Made by a program: the position numbers and the translations under genes | Notes under the pieces: model-generated | Told to the model about the DNA's origin: nothing | Databases searched by the model: none | The model's input: the letters and a program-made list of their open reading frames with translations, nothing else | Shown here: positions 56,346 to 64,000 of the stretch, one piece after another | How positions within the stretch are numbered: position 1 is the stretch's first letter | How the letters are laid out: each line of letters begins with the position of its first letter | Assembly: GCA_000690595.2 (NCBI GenBank) | Contig: JHUT02000002.1 | Location: 1-64,000, forward strand | Direction of reading: 5' to 3' | DNA: 64,000 nt | Source: Natrinema mahii | GTDB taxonomy: Archaea > Halobacteriota > Halobacteria > Halobacteriales > Natrialbaceae

Positions 56346-57116
56346 ATGAACCGACGGCTCGTCTTCGCGATGGTCGCGGTCGCCGTGCTGACGATGGGAG
56401 CCGGCTGTTCGGCGTTTTCCGGCGGGCTCTCCGACGAGCAACTCGACCGGGACGCCGAGTACGACGACCTGCGCGACAGCGACGCCGATGTCGCCATCGC
56501 GATCGAGGGCGGGAACGTGATCAGCAACGGCGAGTTCCGGGCGGTCTACGACCTCGAGGGCACCGACGAACTCTCGCTGTATCGCTCCTCGCTCTATCAG
56601 GACGAACCCTTAGAGATCAGCGCCGTCCGCTACTGGCATCCAAACGGCACCGTAGTGAACGGCTCGGACCTCGAGATCGAGCAGGGCCAGTCCGAGACCA
56701 CCGTGCAGGTGCCGAACGAAAACGGCACGCTGGCGTTTTCCGGTGATGCCGGCCGGAAGACCTTCCAGCTGCCGGCGTACGTCGAGGGCTCCTACGAGGT
56801 GACGGTCCCCGAGAACCACCGCACCTCGAATTTCTTCTTCGGGGACGTCTCGCCGAACGGCTACGAGCGCGAGGTCGTCGACGATCGGGAACGACTCACG
56901 TGGGACGAGGTCGACAGCCCGATCTCGCTTCGGTACTACCTCACGCGTGACATCCCGCTGTTCCTCGGACTCGTCGGCACGGTCGCGATACTCGGGGGGA
57001 TCGGGATCGCCTACTACTACCGGCAGATCAGACAGCTCCGGGCGCAACGCGAAGAGTTCGGGCTCGACGTCGATACCGACGACGACTCCGACGACGGGCC
57101 GCCGGGACTGTTATAG
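56346..57116 (+). CDS. DUF5803-family membrane-anchored lipoprotein
   Basis: A 256-residue protein. A Sec-type signal (LVFAMVAVAVLTMGAG) leads to a lipobox Cys at about residue 21. A beta-rich external domain follows (residues ~50-190), then a membrane segment FLGLVGTVAILGGIGIAYYY and a short acidic cytoplasmic tail. The family DUF5803 is haloarchaeal and uncharacterised. ATG 56346 is chosen; it lies one base after the DUF2110 stop, so tfe, DUF2110 and this gene form one unit. Confidence 0.8.
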   Translation: MNRRLVFAMVAVAVLTMGAGCSAFSGGLSDEQLDRDAEYDDLRDSDADVAIAIEGGNVISNGEFRAVYDLEGTDELSLYRSSLYQDEPLEISAVRYWHPNGTVVNGSDLEIEQGQSETTVQVPNENGTLAFSGDAGRKTFQLPAYVEGSYEVTVPENHRTSNFFFGDVSPNGYEREVVDDRERLTWDEVDSPISLRYYLTRDIPLFLGLVGTVAILGGIGIAYYYRQIRQLRAQREEFGLDVDTDDDSDDGPPGLL

Positions 57117-57170
57117 TCTGATCGCCGGCCGCGGATCGACTCCGCTCGAGGCGGGGTCGAGCCGCCGTTT

Positions 57171-57629
57171 TCAGCCGTGAATCGTCCGCTCGTCGAGCCA
57201 GACGACTTCCTCGCCGTCGATCTCGAGTCGACCCTTGACGTGGGTCGTCTCGACGCGGGGCGACTCGAGGGTGCCGGGTCGTACCGAGCGCGTCACGTCG
57301 ACGTCGTCGACCAGCCAGCCGTAGTACCGGTCCTCGTCGTCGGTCACCGCGAAGACGAGTAGTTTGGGTTCGTCGACGCGGGCGGTCGTCCGAAGCGACG
57401 AGCCGAAGGCCCGCGGGAGATCGACGACGCTGACCCGCTCGCCGGCGACGGTGACTGTTCCCGCGTCCCACGGGTCCGCGGCGTCCGCGAGGGGGTCGTC
57501 GTCCGTCACGCCGAGGACCGATTCGACCGACTCGGCTCTGACACAGTAGCGTCGGTCCTCGAGGTCGAACGCGAGGACGGTGACGGAGTCGTTCGTCTCC
57601 GTGTCGTCGGGGTTCGAAGCCGATCCCAT
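57171..57629 (-). CDS. CheW-like protein on the opposite strand to the che operon
   Basis: A 152-residue protein with the CheW fold: VLAFDLEDRRYCVRAESVESVLGV at the start and GERVSVVDLPRAFG in the middle, followed by LLVFAVTDDEDRYYGWLVDDVD. It lacks long extensions. CheW couples receptors to CheA. Its separate orientation, diverging from the larger cheW, suggests an accessory or specialised adaptor. ATG 57629 is used because the upstream extension has no CheW similarity. Confidence 0.8.
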   Translation of the reverse strand: MGSASNPDDTETNDSVTVLAFDLEDRRYCVRAESVESVLGVTDDDPLADAADPWDAGTVTVAGERVSVVDLPRAFGSSLRTTARVDEPKLLVFAVTDDEDRYYGWLVDDVDVTRSVRPGTLESPRVETTHVKGRLEIDGEEVVWLDERTIHG

Positions 57630-57802
57630 TCGAAGTGAACGAGGCCTGTTCGGAAAATAAGCCTTCCGAAAGGTTGAATTTTCGGCGAGCTGACGTGCGC
57701 AGCGACCGAGATGGGGCTGGGGATTCGGCGACGTATCAGTTCCGACGACTTCCACGGTGGAGTCAACGTTTTATTGGTGGAACCTGATACACGAACAGGA
57801 CC

Positions 57803-58585
57803 ATGGCCCCGGATCTCTCGGAAAAGCTTCTCGGAATCGATATCGACGACGACCGGACCGGTGACGGCGACGAGGACGATCAGGAGACGCTGCTACGGTT
57901 CGTCTTCGTCGGCGTCGGCGAACACCGACTCGCGCTCCCGGTCGATTCGGTCAGAACCATCACGGAACCGCCGGACGAACTGACGCGCGTCCCGCGTGCC
58001 CCGCCGGCCATCGAGGGGCTGATGGACCTTCGCGGGGAGATTACGGCCGTCATCGATCCGCGGGTCCACTTCCCGGTCACCGAGGAGCGATCGGGGCGCG
58101 AGCGCCTGCTCGTTCTCGACCGGCCGAGCGATCGGCAGTCGGCCGCGATCCGGGTCGACGACGTCATCGGCGTCGAGACGGTGCCGGAAAGCGACATCGT
58201 CGACGACGAGTCGGTCGCGGACAGCGACCTCACAGGCGACGCTCTCGAGCATCCGCTCGTCGTCGCGATCGTGACCAGAGAGCGGGATCCGCGCGCCGAC
58301 GTCGGCGGTGTCCGCCCCGAGCGACCGACCGATGACGGGATGGGTGTCGTCCCCGGCGCCGAGGTCGGGGGCGGAATCGAAGCCGGCGGCTCCGCGGCCC
58401 TGTCCACGGGGGCCGGCGGCGCGCTCGGGGAGTCGATCGGTGACACGTTCGAAGTCGAGCCGACCGACGAGTCGGCTGCCGAACCCGACGAGGACGATGC
58501 GGAGGACACGACGACGGAGATCGTCGTCGAGGCGACGGCCGTGGTCGACGTCGAACGGTTGTTGTTAGCGACCGGCGGATCGTAA
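57803..58585 (+). CDS. cheW: chemotaxis adaptor CheW with Gly-rich acidic insertion
   Basis: A 260-residue CheW-domain protein. Residues ~30-155 have the CheW core (FVFVGVGEHRLALPVDSVRTI, then GLMDLRGEITAVIDPRVHF). Residues ~160-235 are a Gly/Ala/Asp-rich segment with little predicted structure, and VEATAVVDVERLLLATGG at the end completes the fold. The insertion makes it nearly twice the usual 140-170 residues. It is followed by cheY after a 139-bp gap with its own TATA element. Confidence 0.85.
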   Translation: MAPDLSEKLLGIDIDDDRTGDGDEDDQETLLRFVFVGVGEHRLALPVDSVRTITEPPDELTRVPRAPPAIEGLMDLRGEITAVIDPRVHFPVTEERSGRERLLVLDRPSDRQSAAIRVDDVIGVETVPESDIVDDESVADSDLTGDALEHPLVVAIVTRERDPRADVGGVRPERPTDDGMGVVPGAEVGGGIEAGGSAALSTGAGGALGESIGDTFEVEPTDESAAEPDEDDAEDTTTEIVVEATAVVDVERLLLATGGS

Positions 58586-58681
58586 CGAAAGGTGGAGTCT
58601 CACCGTTGGCTAAGAGGGGCTTTGAGCCGGGTCTTCGTGCCGTATTCGTCATTTATCACGACTGATAATCGAGAGACAGCA

Positions 58682-58688
58682 TTTATGG
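58682..58688 (+). promoter_or_regulatory. TATA box of cheY
   Basis: TTTATGG lies about 37-43 nt before the ATG at 58725 in a relatively AT-rich stretch. It suggests that cheY-cheB-cheA can be transcribed independently of cheW. Confidence 0.4.
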
Positions 58689-58724
58689 TAGTTGTATCTC
58701 AACGAGAGTTTGGTGTACTACTGA

Positions 58725-59087
58725 ATGTCGACAGGGGTGCTCATCGTGGACGACTCTCATTTTATGCGGAACCTCTTGCGTCAGATCTTGGAACAGGATT
58801 ACCGCATCCTCGGAGAGGCGTCCAACGGCGCTGAAGCCGTCAAACTGTACAAAGAACACGATCCCGACATCGTCATGATGGACATCGTGATGCCGAAATG
58901 CAACGGCATCAAGGCGACCGCGGCGATCAAGAAGATCGACCCGGACGCCCGCGTTATCATGTGTACGAGTGTCGGACAGCGTGAGAAAATGAAACTCGCC
59001 GTGAAAGCTGGGGCGGACGGCTACGTTACGAAACCGTTCGAAGAACCCAGCGTCAGAAAGGCCCTCTCGGACGTCGTCGCTGCATGA
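58725..59087 (+). CDS. cheY: chemotaxis response regulator CheY
   Basis: A 120-residue single receiver domain. Asp9 and Asp10 form the metal site, Asp53 (DIVMMDIVMP) is the phosphorylation site, Thr81 and Lys103 (VTKPF) complete the conserved set. CheA should phosphorylate it; in haloarchaea CheY acts on the archaellum motor through CheF-type adaptors. It overlaps cheB by four bases. Confidence 0.93.
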   Translation: MSTGVLIVDDSHFMRNLLRQILEQDYRILGEASNGAEAVKLYKEHDPDIVMMDIVMPKCNGIKATAAIKKIDPDARVIMCTSVGQREKMKLAVKAGADGYVTKPFEEPSVRKALSDVVAA

Positions 59088-60289
59088 CGCGAGTACTCGT
59101 TGTCGACGACTCGAAGTTCATGCGGACAGTCATCGGCAACGCGCTCGAGGAAGCCGGCTACGAGGTCGAACGGGCCGAAGACGGCGCGACCGGGGTCGAG
59201 CGCGCCGCCGCAATCGATCCGGACGTCGTGACGATGGACGTCGAGATGCCCGGTATGGGCGGGATCGACGCCGTCGAGCGAATCATGGCGTCGAACCCGA
59301 CCCCGATTCTCATGCTCAGTGTCCACACGGAAGAGGGAACGACGGCCACGCTCGACGCGTTAGAGCGCGGGGCCGCGGACTTCCTCCACAAGCCCGACGG
59401 CTCGGGCTCGCGCAACATCGCACACCTCACCGACGAGGTCGTCGAAAAAGTCGACGATCTCGCCGCCGCGGAGGTATCCTCGATGGCGCTGGCCCGGGCG
59501 GCCGCGACGGCCCACGCGACCCGCACGGGACGGGCCGGCGCGGGGGAACCCGCGACCGGCAACGCCGTCGCCGGCGGGAGTACGGAGACGCAGGTACCCG
59601 ATCGCTCCGCAGTCGGTCCCGACGTCCCCAGCGTCGGTTCCGGGTCCGGGATCGACGAGGACGCAGCGCCCGTGAGCGTCGACGGCGAAACCGAGACCGC
59701 CCCGACGGTCGTCATCGGCGCGTCGACCGGCGGCCCGAAGCTCATCGAACGGCTGTTCGAGCGGCTCCCGGCCGCCCTCGAGGCGAAGGTCCTGGTCGTC
59801 CAGCACATGCCGCCGGGGTTTACCGACCGGTTCGCCGACCGCCTCGACGCACGCAGCGAGTACGACGTCGCCGAGGCCGTGGACCACGAGCGACTGGCGC
59901 CCGGCGAAGCGGCCATCGCGCCGGGCGGTGTCCACCTCGAGGTAGCGAGCAACGTCGGCGAACGGCTCCGCCTGCGACTCGACGACGGCGAACGGGTCCA
60001 CGGCGTTCGGCCGTCGATCGACGTGACGATGGAAAGCGTCGCCGCCCGGGTCACCGACCCGCTCTGTGGCGTCGTCATGACCGGGATGGGCCGCGACGGC
60101 GCGGCCGGCATCGAGGCGATCGACGCCGCCGGCGGCCACACGATCGCACAGGACGAGGCGACGAGCCCGGTCTTTGGCATCCCCTGTCAGGCAATCGAAA
60201 CTGGCTGCGTGGACACGGTCGCGCCCGCCGACGGCATCGCCGACGCGATCGTCGACGCGTTCACGACGGACGGTGAGAACGATGAGTGA
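59084..60289 (+). CDS. cheB: chemotaxis receptor methylesterase CheB
   Basis: A 401-residue protein. The receiver domain (1-125) has Asp-Asp at 8-9 and the phospho-Asp in VVTMDVEMPGMGG. After a long Ala/Gly linker (~130-210) comes the esterase domain with the catalytic Ser in IGASTGGPKLI, His in VVQHMPPGFT and Asp in GMGRDGAAGI. It removes methyl (or deamidates) groups from transducer proteins. The end overlaps cheA by eight bases. Confidence 0.93.
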   Translation: MTRVLVVDDSKFMRTVIGNALEEAGYEVERAEDGATGVERAAAIDPDVVTMDVEMPGMGGIDAVERIMASNPTPILMLSVHTEEGTTATLDALERGAADFLHKPDGSGSRNIAHLTDEVVEKVDDLAAAEVSSMALARAAATAHATRTGRAGAGEPATGNAVAGGSTETQVPDRSAVGPDVPSVGSGSGIDEDAAPVSVDGETETAPTVVIGASTGGPKLIERLFERLPAALEAKVLVVQHMPPGFTDRFADRLDARSEYDVAEAVDHERLAPGEAAIAPGGVHLEVASNVGERLRLRLDDGERVHGVRPSIDVTMESVAARVTDPLCGVVMTGMGRDGAAGIEAIDAAGGHTIAQDEATSPVFGIPCQAIETGCVDTVAPADGIADAIVDAFTTDGENDE

Positions 60290-63200
60290 TTATCTGACGG
60301 ACTTCGTTCAGGAGAGCGAAGAACGAATCACGGAACTGAACAACGCCCTGTTGACCCTCGAGCGGGACCCGGACGACGAGGAGGCGATGGAGCAGATCTT
60401 CCGAATCGCACACACGCTCAAGGGCAACTGCGGGGCGATGGGGCTGGAGTCGGCCAGCGACCTCGCACACGCGATCGAGGACCTGCTCGACGCCGTCCGC
60501 GGGGGCGACATCGAGGTGACGCCGGAGCTGATGGACGTCGTCTTCGACGCGGTCGACGAACTCGAGACGATGATCGACGAGGTCGCCGCCGACGGCGAGA
60601 TCGAGACCGATCCGTCGGCGACGATCGAGGCGGTCCGGGAGTACCTCGAGGGCGGTACTGACGCGACGCCGGCCGGGCTCGCGTCGCCGACGCCCGCGGA
60701 GATCGACGAGATCTGTTCGCGGTTCGCGCCCCCGACCGACGACGATCGGGACGTCTATCTCGCCCGCCTCGAGATCGCCGAACGGGAGGGCGTCAACAAC
60801 GGCAAACTGGTCGTCGACGCGCTGATCGACGCCTTCGAGCTGATGGGGACCGACCCGTCCCAGGATCGGATCGAGGCCGACGAGTACGACCGCGGCTTCG
60901 ACGCCGTCTTCGCGACCGCGGTCGGCGAGGCCGCGATCGCCTCCGGGCTCGAGCCCGTCGAGGAGGTCGACGACTTCGAGATCGTCGACGTGGACGATCG
61001 GTTCGAGGCCGCGCCGGCGGACGAACCCGACGACGTCACGGCCGAGGACATCTCGTCGGCCGACGCCCAAGACCTCGAGGTCGACGAGCTCCTCGACGAG
61101 TTCGACGAGTTCGACAACTTAGACGAGATGGTCGAGGACGTCGAGGACGAGGAGCTCGACGCCTTCGAGGACATGGGCGAGGCCGGCTCCTTCGACGACC
61201 TGCTCGACGAGGAAGATGTCGAGGAACTCGAGGCCGAGCCGGGCCAACCGCCGGCTGACCACCGCGAGGCCGACGCGGCGTCCGGTAGCGCCGACGCCGA
61301 GGCCGGTGAGTCGGCGGCCGACGACGGCGCCGCCGACGATGAAGTCGACGACGCCAGCGCGGTCTTCGACGAGCTCAAAGACGAGGTCGAGATGGTCGGC
61401 TTCGACGAACTCCAGGACGAACTCGCGGAACTCGAGTTCGACGAGTTCGACGAGGAGGAGGAAGTCGACATGGACGACCTCCTCGGCGAGGAAGCCGACG
61501 ACGAATCGTTCCTCGAGGGCGAGGAGCCCACCGAGAGCGCGGTCGACGACATGCTCGTCGACGCCGAGGCCGACGCGGAGACGGAACCGGCGGCCGTCGA
61601 GTCGGGAGGCGACGACGCCGACGACGCAGCGGACGCCGAGCAAACGACCGATACCGACGCGGTCGCTGCGCCCGCTTCCGACGACCTCGAGAGCGGAGCC
61701 GAGCGCGCCGAGCCGTCGTTCGGCTTCGAGGACGAGCCGGCCGCTGACGAGCCGGCGACAGGCGGGCCCGAAACCGAACCGGGCGACGACGCCGAGACAG
61801 CACCGACAGCGGAGCCGACCGACGAACCAGCTACCGCGGGCTCGCCGGAGCCGGACGAGGGCACCGCCGAGTCGGCCGATACCGAAGCCGACGAACCAGC
61901 GATGGCAGCGGAGCCCGACGAACCAGCGACGGCGCTCGAGAAGTCGGCGGAGCCCGACGACACGGCAGCGCCCGACGCCGACGGCGTCTCGGCGGCGTCC
62001 GGCACTGACGATACCGACCTCGAGGCGGCGACGACCGACCGTCCCGACGACGAACCGGTCGCGGTCGACGACGCTCCCGCCGACGACGCGGGAGTTACGG
62101 ACGCCGATACCGGGACCGACCTCGAGGAGGCCACCGACACTGCCACTGCCGGGGCCGACACCGTCGACGATGTCGAGGCCGACGCCGGTCTCGAGACTGC
62201 TGACGCCGACGGCAGTGCTACCGACACCGACGCCGACGCGGCCGACGACTCGTTCGGCGACGCCGACGGGTTCGAGACGGCCGACGACGGGTTCGAGACG
62301 GCCGACGACGGGTTCGAGACGGCCGACGCCGACGCCTTCGGCGACGAGTCGATCGACGCCGCTGCCGACTCGTTCGGCGACGACGACGCGTTCGAGGTGT
62401 CGGCCGATTCCGTCGACCTCGAGGACGAAACCGACGCGTTCGGCGGCTTCGATGACGACATCGACGACGGACTCGAGGACGACGCGTTCGACGATACCGA
62501 CGAGTTCGACGTCGGCACCGACTTCGGCATGTCGACCGAGGGGTCGGCGTCCGGAGGTGATTCGTCGTTCGGTGACGACGCCGACGATGACGAGGACGAA
62601 GCCGACGTCGTTCGGATCGTCGAGGAACCCGAGTTCGAGATTCCGGACGTCGAGGTTCCCGACACCGACGTCCAGTCCGACGCCGACGACGAGGCCGACG
62701 AGATCCAGTCGGTCCGGGTCGACGTCGAACAGGTCGACTCCCTGCTGAACCTCGTCGAGGGACTGGTGACCAGTCGCGTTCGGCTCCGGCACGCGGCCGA
62801 GGCCGACGACGACAACGACGCGCTCGAGACGGAACTCGACGCGCTGTCTGACCTGACGACCGACCTGCAGGAGACGGTGATGGACATCCGACTGGTCCCG
62901 CTGCGGACGGTCACGAACCGCCTGCCGCGGGTCGTCCGCGACATCGCCCGCGAGCAGGACAAAGAGGTCGCCTTCGAGATGACCGGTGAGGACGTGGAAC
63001 TCGACCGGAGTATCCTCGACCGGATCGGCGACCCGCTGATCCATCTGGTTCGCAACGCCGTCGACCACGGGATCGAACCGCCCGCCGAGCGCGAGGCCGC
63101 CGACAAGCCCAGCGAGGGCAGCGTCGAAGTCCGCGCCGACCGCGAGAGCGATCGCGTGACGATCACCGTCGAGGACGACGGCGGCGGACTCGACCCCGAT

Positions 63201-63836
63201 CGGCTCCGCGACGAGGCGGTCGAGGCGGGGGTCCTCGAGCCCGAGGTGGCCGCCGAACTGCCCGACGAGGACGCCTACGACCTCATCTTCCATCCCGGCC
63301 TCTCGACGGCCAAGGAGGTCACCGACGTCAGCGGCCGCGGCGTCGGGATGGACGTCGTCAAGCGGACCGTCGAGGACCTCGAGGGAACGGTTTCGATCGA
63401 CAGCGAAGCCGGTGTGGGGACGACGGTGACGATGGAACTGCCGGTGACGGTCGCGATCGACGAGATCCTCTTCGTCGAAAGCGGTGGCGAGGAGTTCGGC
63501 GTCCCGACCAAGGCGGTCCGGGACATCGAGTCCGCCGCGGCGATCGAAACCGCGAGCGGCGAGTCGATCCTTCCCGGCGAGGAGGGCGATTATCCCGTCG
63601 TCTCGTTGGCCGACGTCCTCGAGACGCCGGCGGCCGGCGCGAACGGGAACGGCATGGTCGTCCGCATCCGCGACGACGTCCGCGAGGTCGCGCTGCACTG
63701 CGATCGGGTCAGCGGCCAACAGGAAGTCGTCGTCAAGCCCTTCGAGGGCTTCATGAGCGGCGTGCCCGGGATCAGCGGTGCGACGGTTCGGGGACGGGGG
63801 GAGGTAGTCAACATTCTGGACGTGACGACACTATGA
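60282..63836 (+). CDS. cheA: chemotaxis histidine kinase CheA with very long acidic linker
   Basis: A 1184-residue CheA, nearly twice the common length. The Hpt domain has the phospho-accepting His44 in IAHTLKGN. A possible P2-like CheY-binding region is at ~205-260. Residues ~265-805 are an Asp/Glu/Ala-rich linker with short predicted helices and a 7-residue repeat (DGFETAD) three times near 660-680. The dimerisation, HATPase (RNAVDHGIEPP, GRGVGMDVVK) and CheW-like domains occupy ~808-1184. The start ATG 60282 is the one that begins MSDYLTDFVQES. Confidence 0.92.
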   Translation: MSDYLTDFVQESEERITELNNALLTLERDPDDEEAMEQIFRIAHTLKGNCGAMGLESASDLAHAIEDLLDAVRGGDIEVTPELMDVVFDAVDELETMIDEVAADGEIETDPSATIEAVREYLEGGTDATPAGLASPTPAEIDEICSRFAPPTDDDRDVYLARLEIAEREGVNNGKLVVDALIDAFELMGTDPSQDRIEADEYDRGFDAVFATAVGEAAIASGLEPVEEVDDFEIVDVDDRFEAAPADEPDDVTAEDISSADAQDLEVDELLDEFDEFDNLDEMVEDVEDEELDAFEDMGEAGSFDDLLDEEDVEELEAEPGQPPADHREADAASGSADAEAGESAADDGAADDEVDDASAVFDELKDEVEMVGFDELQDELAELEFDEFDEEEEVDMDDLLGEEADDESFLEGEEPTESAVDDMLVDAEADAETEPAAVESGGDDADDAADAEQTTDTDAVAAPASDDLESGAERAEPSFGFEDEPAADEPATGGPETEPGDDAETAPTAEPTDEPATAGSPEPDEGTAESADTEADEPAMAAEPDEPATALEKSAEPDDTAAPDADGVSAASGTDDTDLEAATTDRPDDEPVAVDDAPADDAGVTDADTGTDLEEATDTATAGADTVDDVEADAGLETADADGSATDTDADAADDSFGDADGFETADDGFETADDGFETADADAFGDESIDAAADSFGDDDAFEVSADSVDLEDETDAFGGFDDDIDDGLEDDAFDDTDEFDVGTDFGMSTEGSASGGDSSFGDDADDDEDEADVVRIVEEPEFEIPDVEVPDTDVQSDADDEADEIQSVRVDVEQVDSLLNLVEGLVTSRVRLRHAAEADDDNDALETELDALSDLTTDLQETVMDIRLVPLRTVTNRLPRVVRDIAREQDKEVAFEMTGEDVELDRSILDRIGDPLIHLVRNAVDHGIEPPAEREAADKPSEGSVEVRADRESDRVTITVEDDGGGLDPDRLRDEAVEAGVLEPEVAAELPDEDAYDLIFHPGLSTAKEVTDVSGRGVGMDVVKRTVEDLEGTVSIDSEAGVGTTVTMELPVTVAIDEILFVESGGEEFGVPTKAVRDIESAAAIETASGESILPGEEGDYPVVSLADVLETPAAGANGNGMVVRIRDDVREVALHCDRVSGQQEVVVKPFEGFMSGVPGISGATVRGRGEVVNILDVTTL
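62260..62322 (+). repeat. three tandem 21-bp repeats in the cheA linker
   Basis: A unit ending GGGTTCGAGACGG is repeated with ends at 62280, 62301 and 62322; the last two units are identical. It encodes DGFETAD in tandem. The repeats keep the reading frame, so copy number can change without breaking cheA. Confidence 0.8.
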
Positions 63837-63867
63837 ACGAACAACACCCAACCCTACGGAGGAATCA

Positions 63868-64000
63868 ATGACGATGATGGTCGACATTCGAAAGCTGAGT
63901 TTCATAAACGAGATGGCGAAGGTCGGGACGAACGGCGTCGCCGACAACATGAGCAAACTGACCGGCGAAGACTCCCAGATGGAGGTGACCAAGACCAACT
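63868..64000 (+). CDS. cheC: chemotaxis protein CheC, 5' part (cut by window end)
   Basis: The first 44 codons of a gene that runs out of the window. The sequence VDIRKLSFINEMAKVGTNGV and ADNMSKLTGEDSQMEV matches the start of CheC, a phosphatase of CheY-P, better than CheR. ATGs at 63868, 63874 and 63877 are possible starts; CGGAGGA about five bases before 63868 supports the first. The gap from cheA is 31 bases. Confidence 0.75.
   Translation, partial: MTMMVDIRKLSFINEMAKVGTNGVADNMSKLTGEDSQMEVTKTN

Noticed and set aside
62260..62322. CRISPR-like repeats
   Set aside because: The 21-bp units are directly adjacent without spacers and lie in frame inside cheA.
61119..63719. 866-codon minus-strand frame
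   Set aside because: Antisense shadow of cheA; it mirrors the Asp/Glu linker as Val/Gly/Arg repeats.

Overview
This window is a piece of a haloarchaeal chromosome or large replicon. The evidence is high GC, strongly acidic proteins, very frequent CTCGAG (Leu-Glu codon pairs), Tat lipoprotein signals, BAT/HTH-10 regulators, TFE, archaeal Trm56, and TATA boxes placed about 25-30 nt before start codons (leaderless genes). The style suggests Natrialbales (Natrinema, Haloterrigena and relatives), but that is inference.

Layout. (1) 1-3.56 kb is accessory DNA: an IS630-family element split into two frames, two low-GC orphan genes, then remnants of an integrated virus or plasmid (a frameshifted nuclease-like gene and a 5'-truncated ATPase). 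(2) 3.56-8.75 kb, minus strand: a small orphan, a Tat-exported PQQ-propeller lipoprotein, a MaoC-type hydratase, an alpha/beta hydrolase and an NCS2 nucleobase permease. (3) 8.87-31.7 kb is a large cobalamin region: the chelatase gene chlID diverges from cobN-cbiC-cbiE; cbiA, phaB and a few unrelated genes follow; then cbiT-cbiL-cbiF, a histidine kinase, cbiG-cbiH1-cbiH2, a ferredoxin, a LAGLIDADG-like protein, cbiX, DUF3209 and a beta-propeller gene. Early (CbiX) and late (CobN/ChlID) type cobalt chelatases occur together; no CbiD or CbiJ/CobK is seen.

(4) 31.8-35.2 kb is a four-gene cluster of very acidic unknown proteins. Two of them carry a perfect seven-glycine G-x-x-x zipper, one ends in a SAP-like helical segment and one in a duplicated RHST motif. 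This is my best candidate for an undescribed system. (5) 35.36-38.57 kb is a tungstate/molybdate-type ABC transporter (tupABC) with a ModE/TOBE regulator. (6) 38.6-49.8 kb centres on acetate use: two acetyl-CoA synthetases, a BAT-family regulator with an integrase-like N-terminus between them, a DUF4212/SSS symporter pair and three universal stress proteins.

(7) 49.9-57.1 kb is housekeeping: cupin, Trm56, a membrane-wHTH protein, acyl-CoA ligase, MBL hydrolase, and the tfe-DUF2110-DUF5803 operon. (8) 57.2-64 kb is the start of the chemotaxis locus: two CheW-like proteins, CheY, CheB, an unusually long CheA and the 5' end of cheC, cut by the window. No tRNA, rRNA, CRISPR array or B12 riboswitch was recognised.
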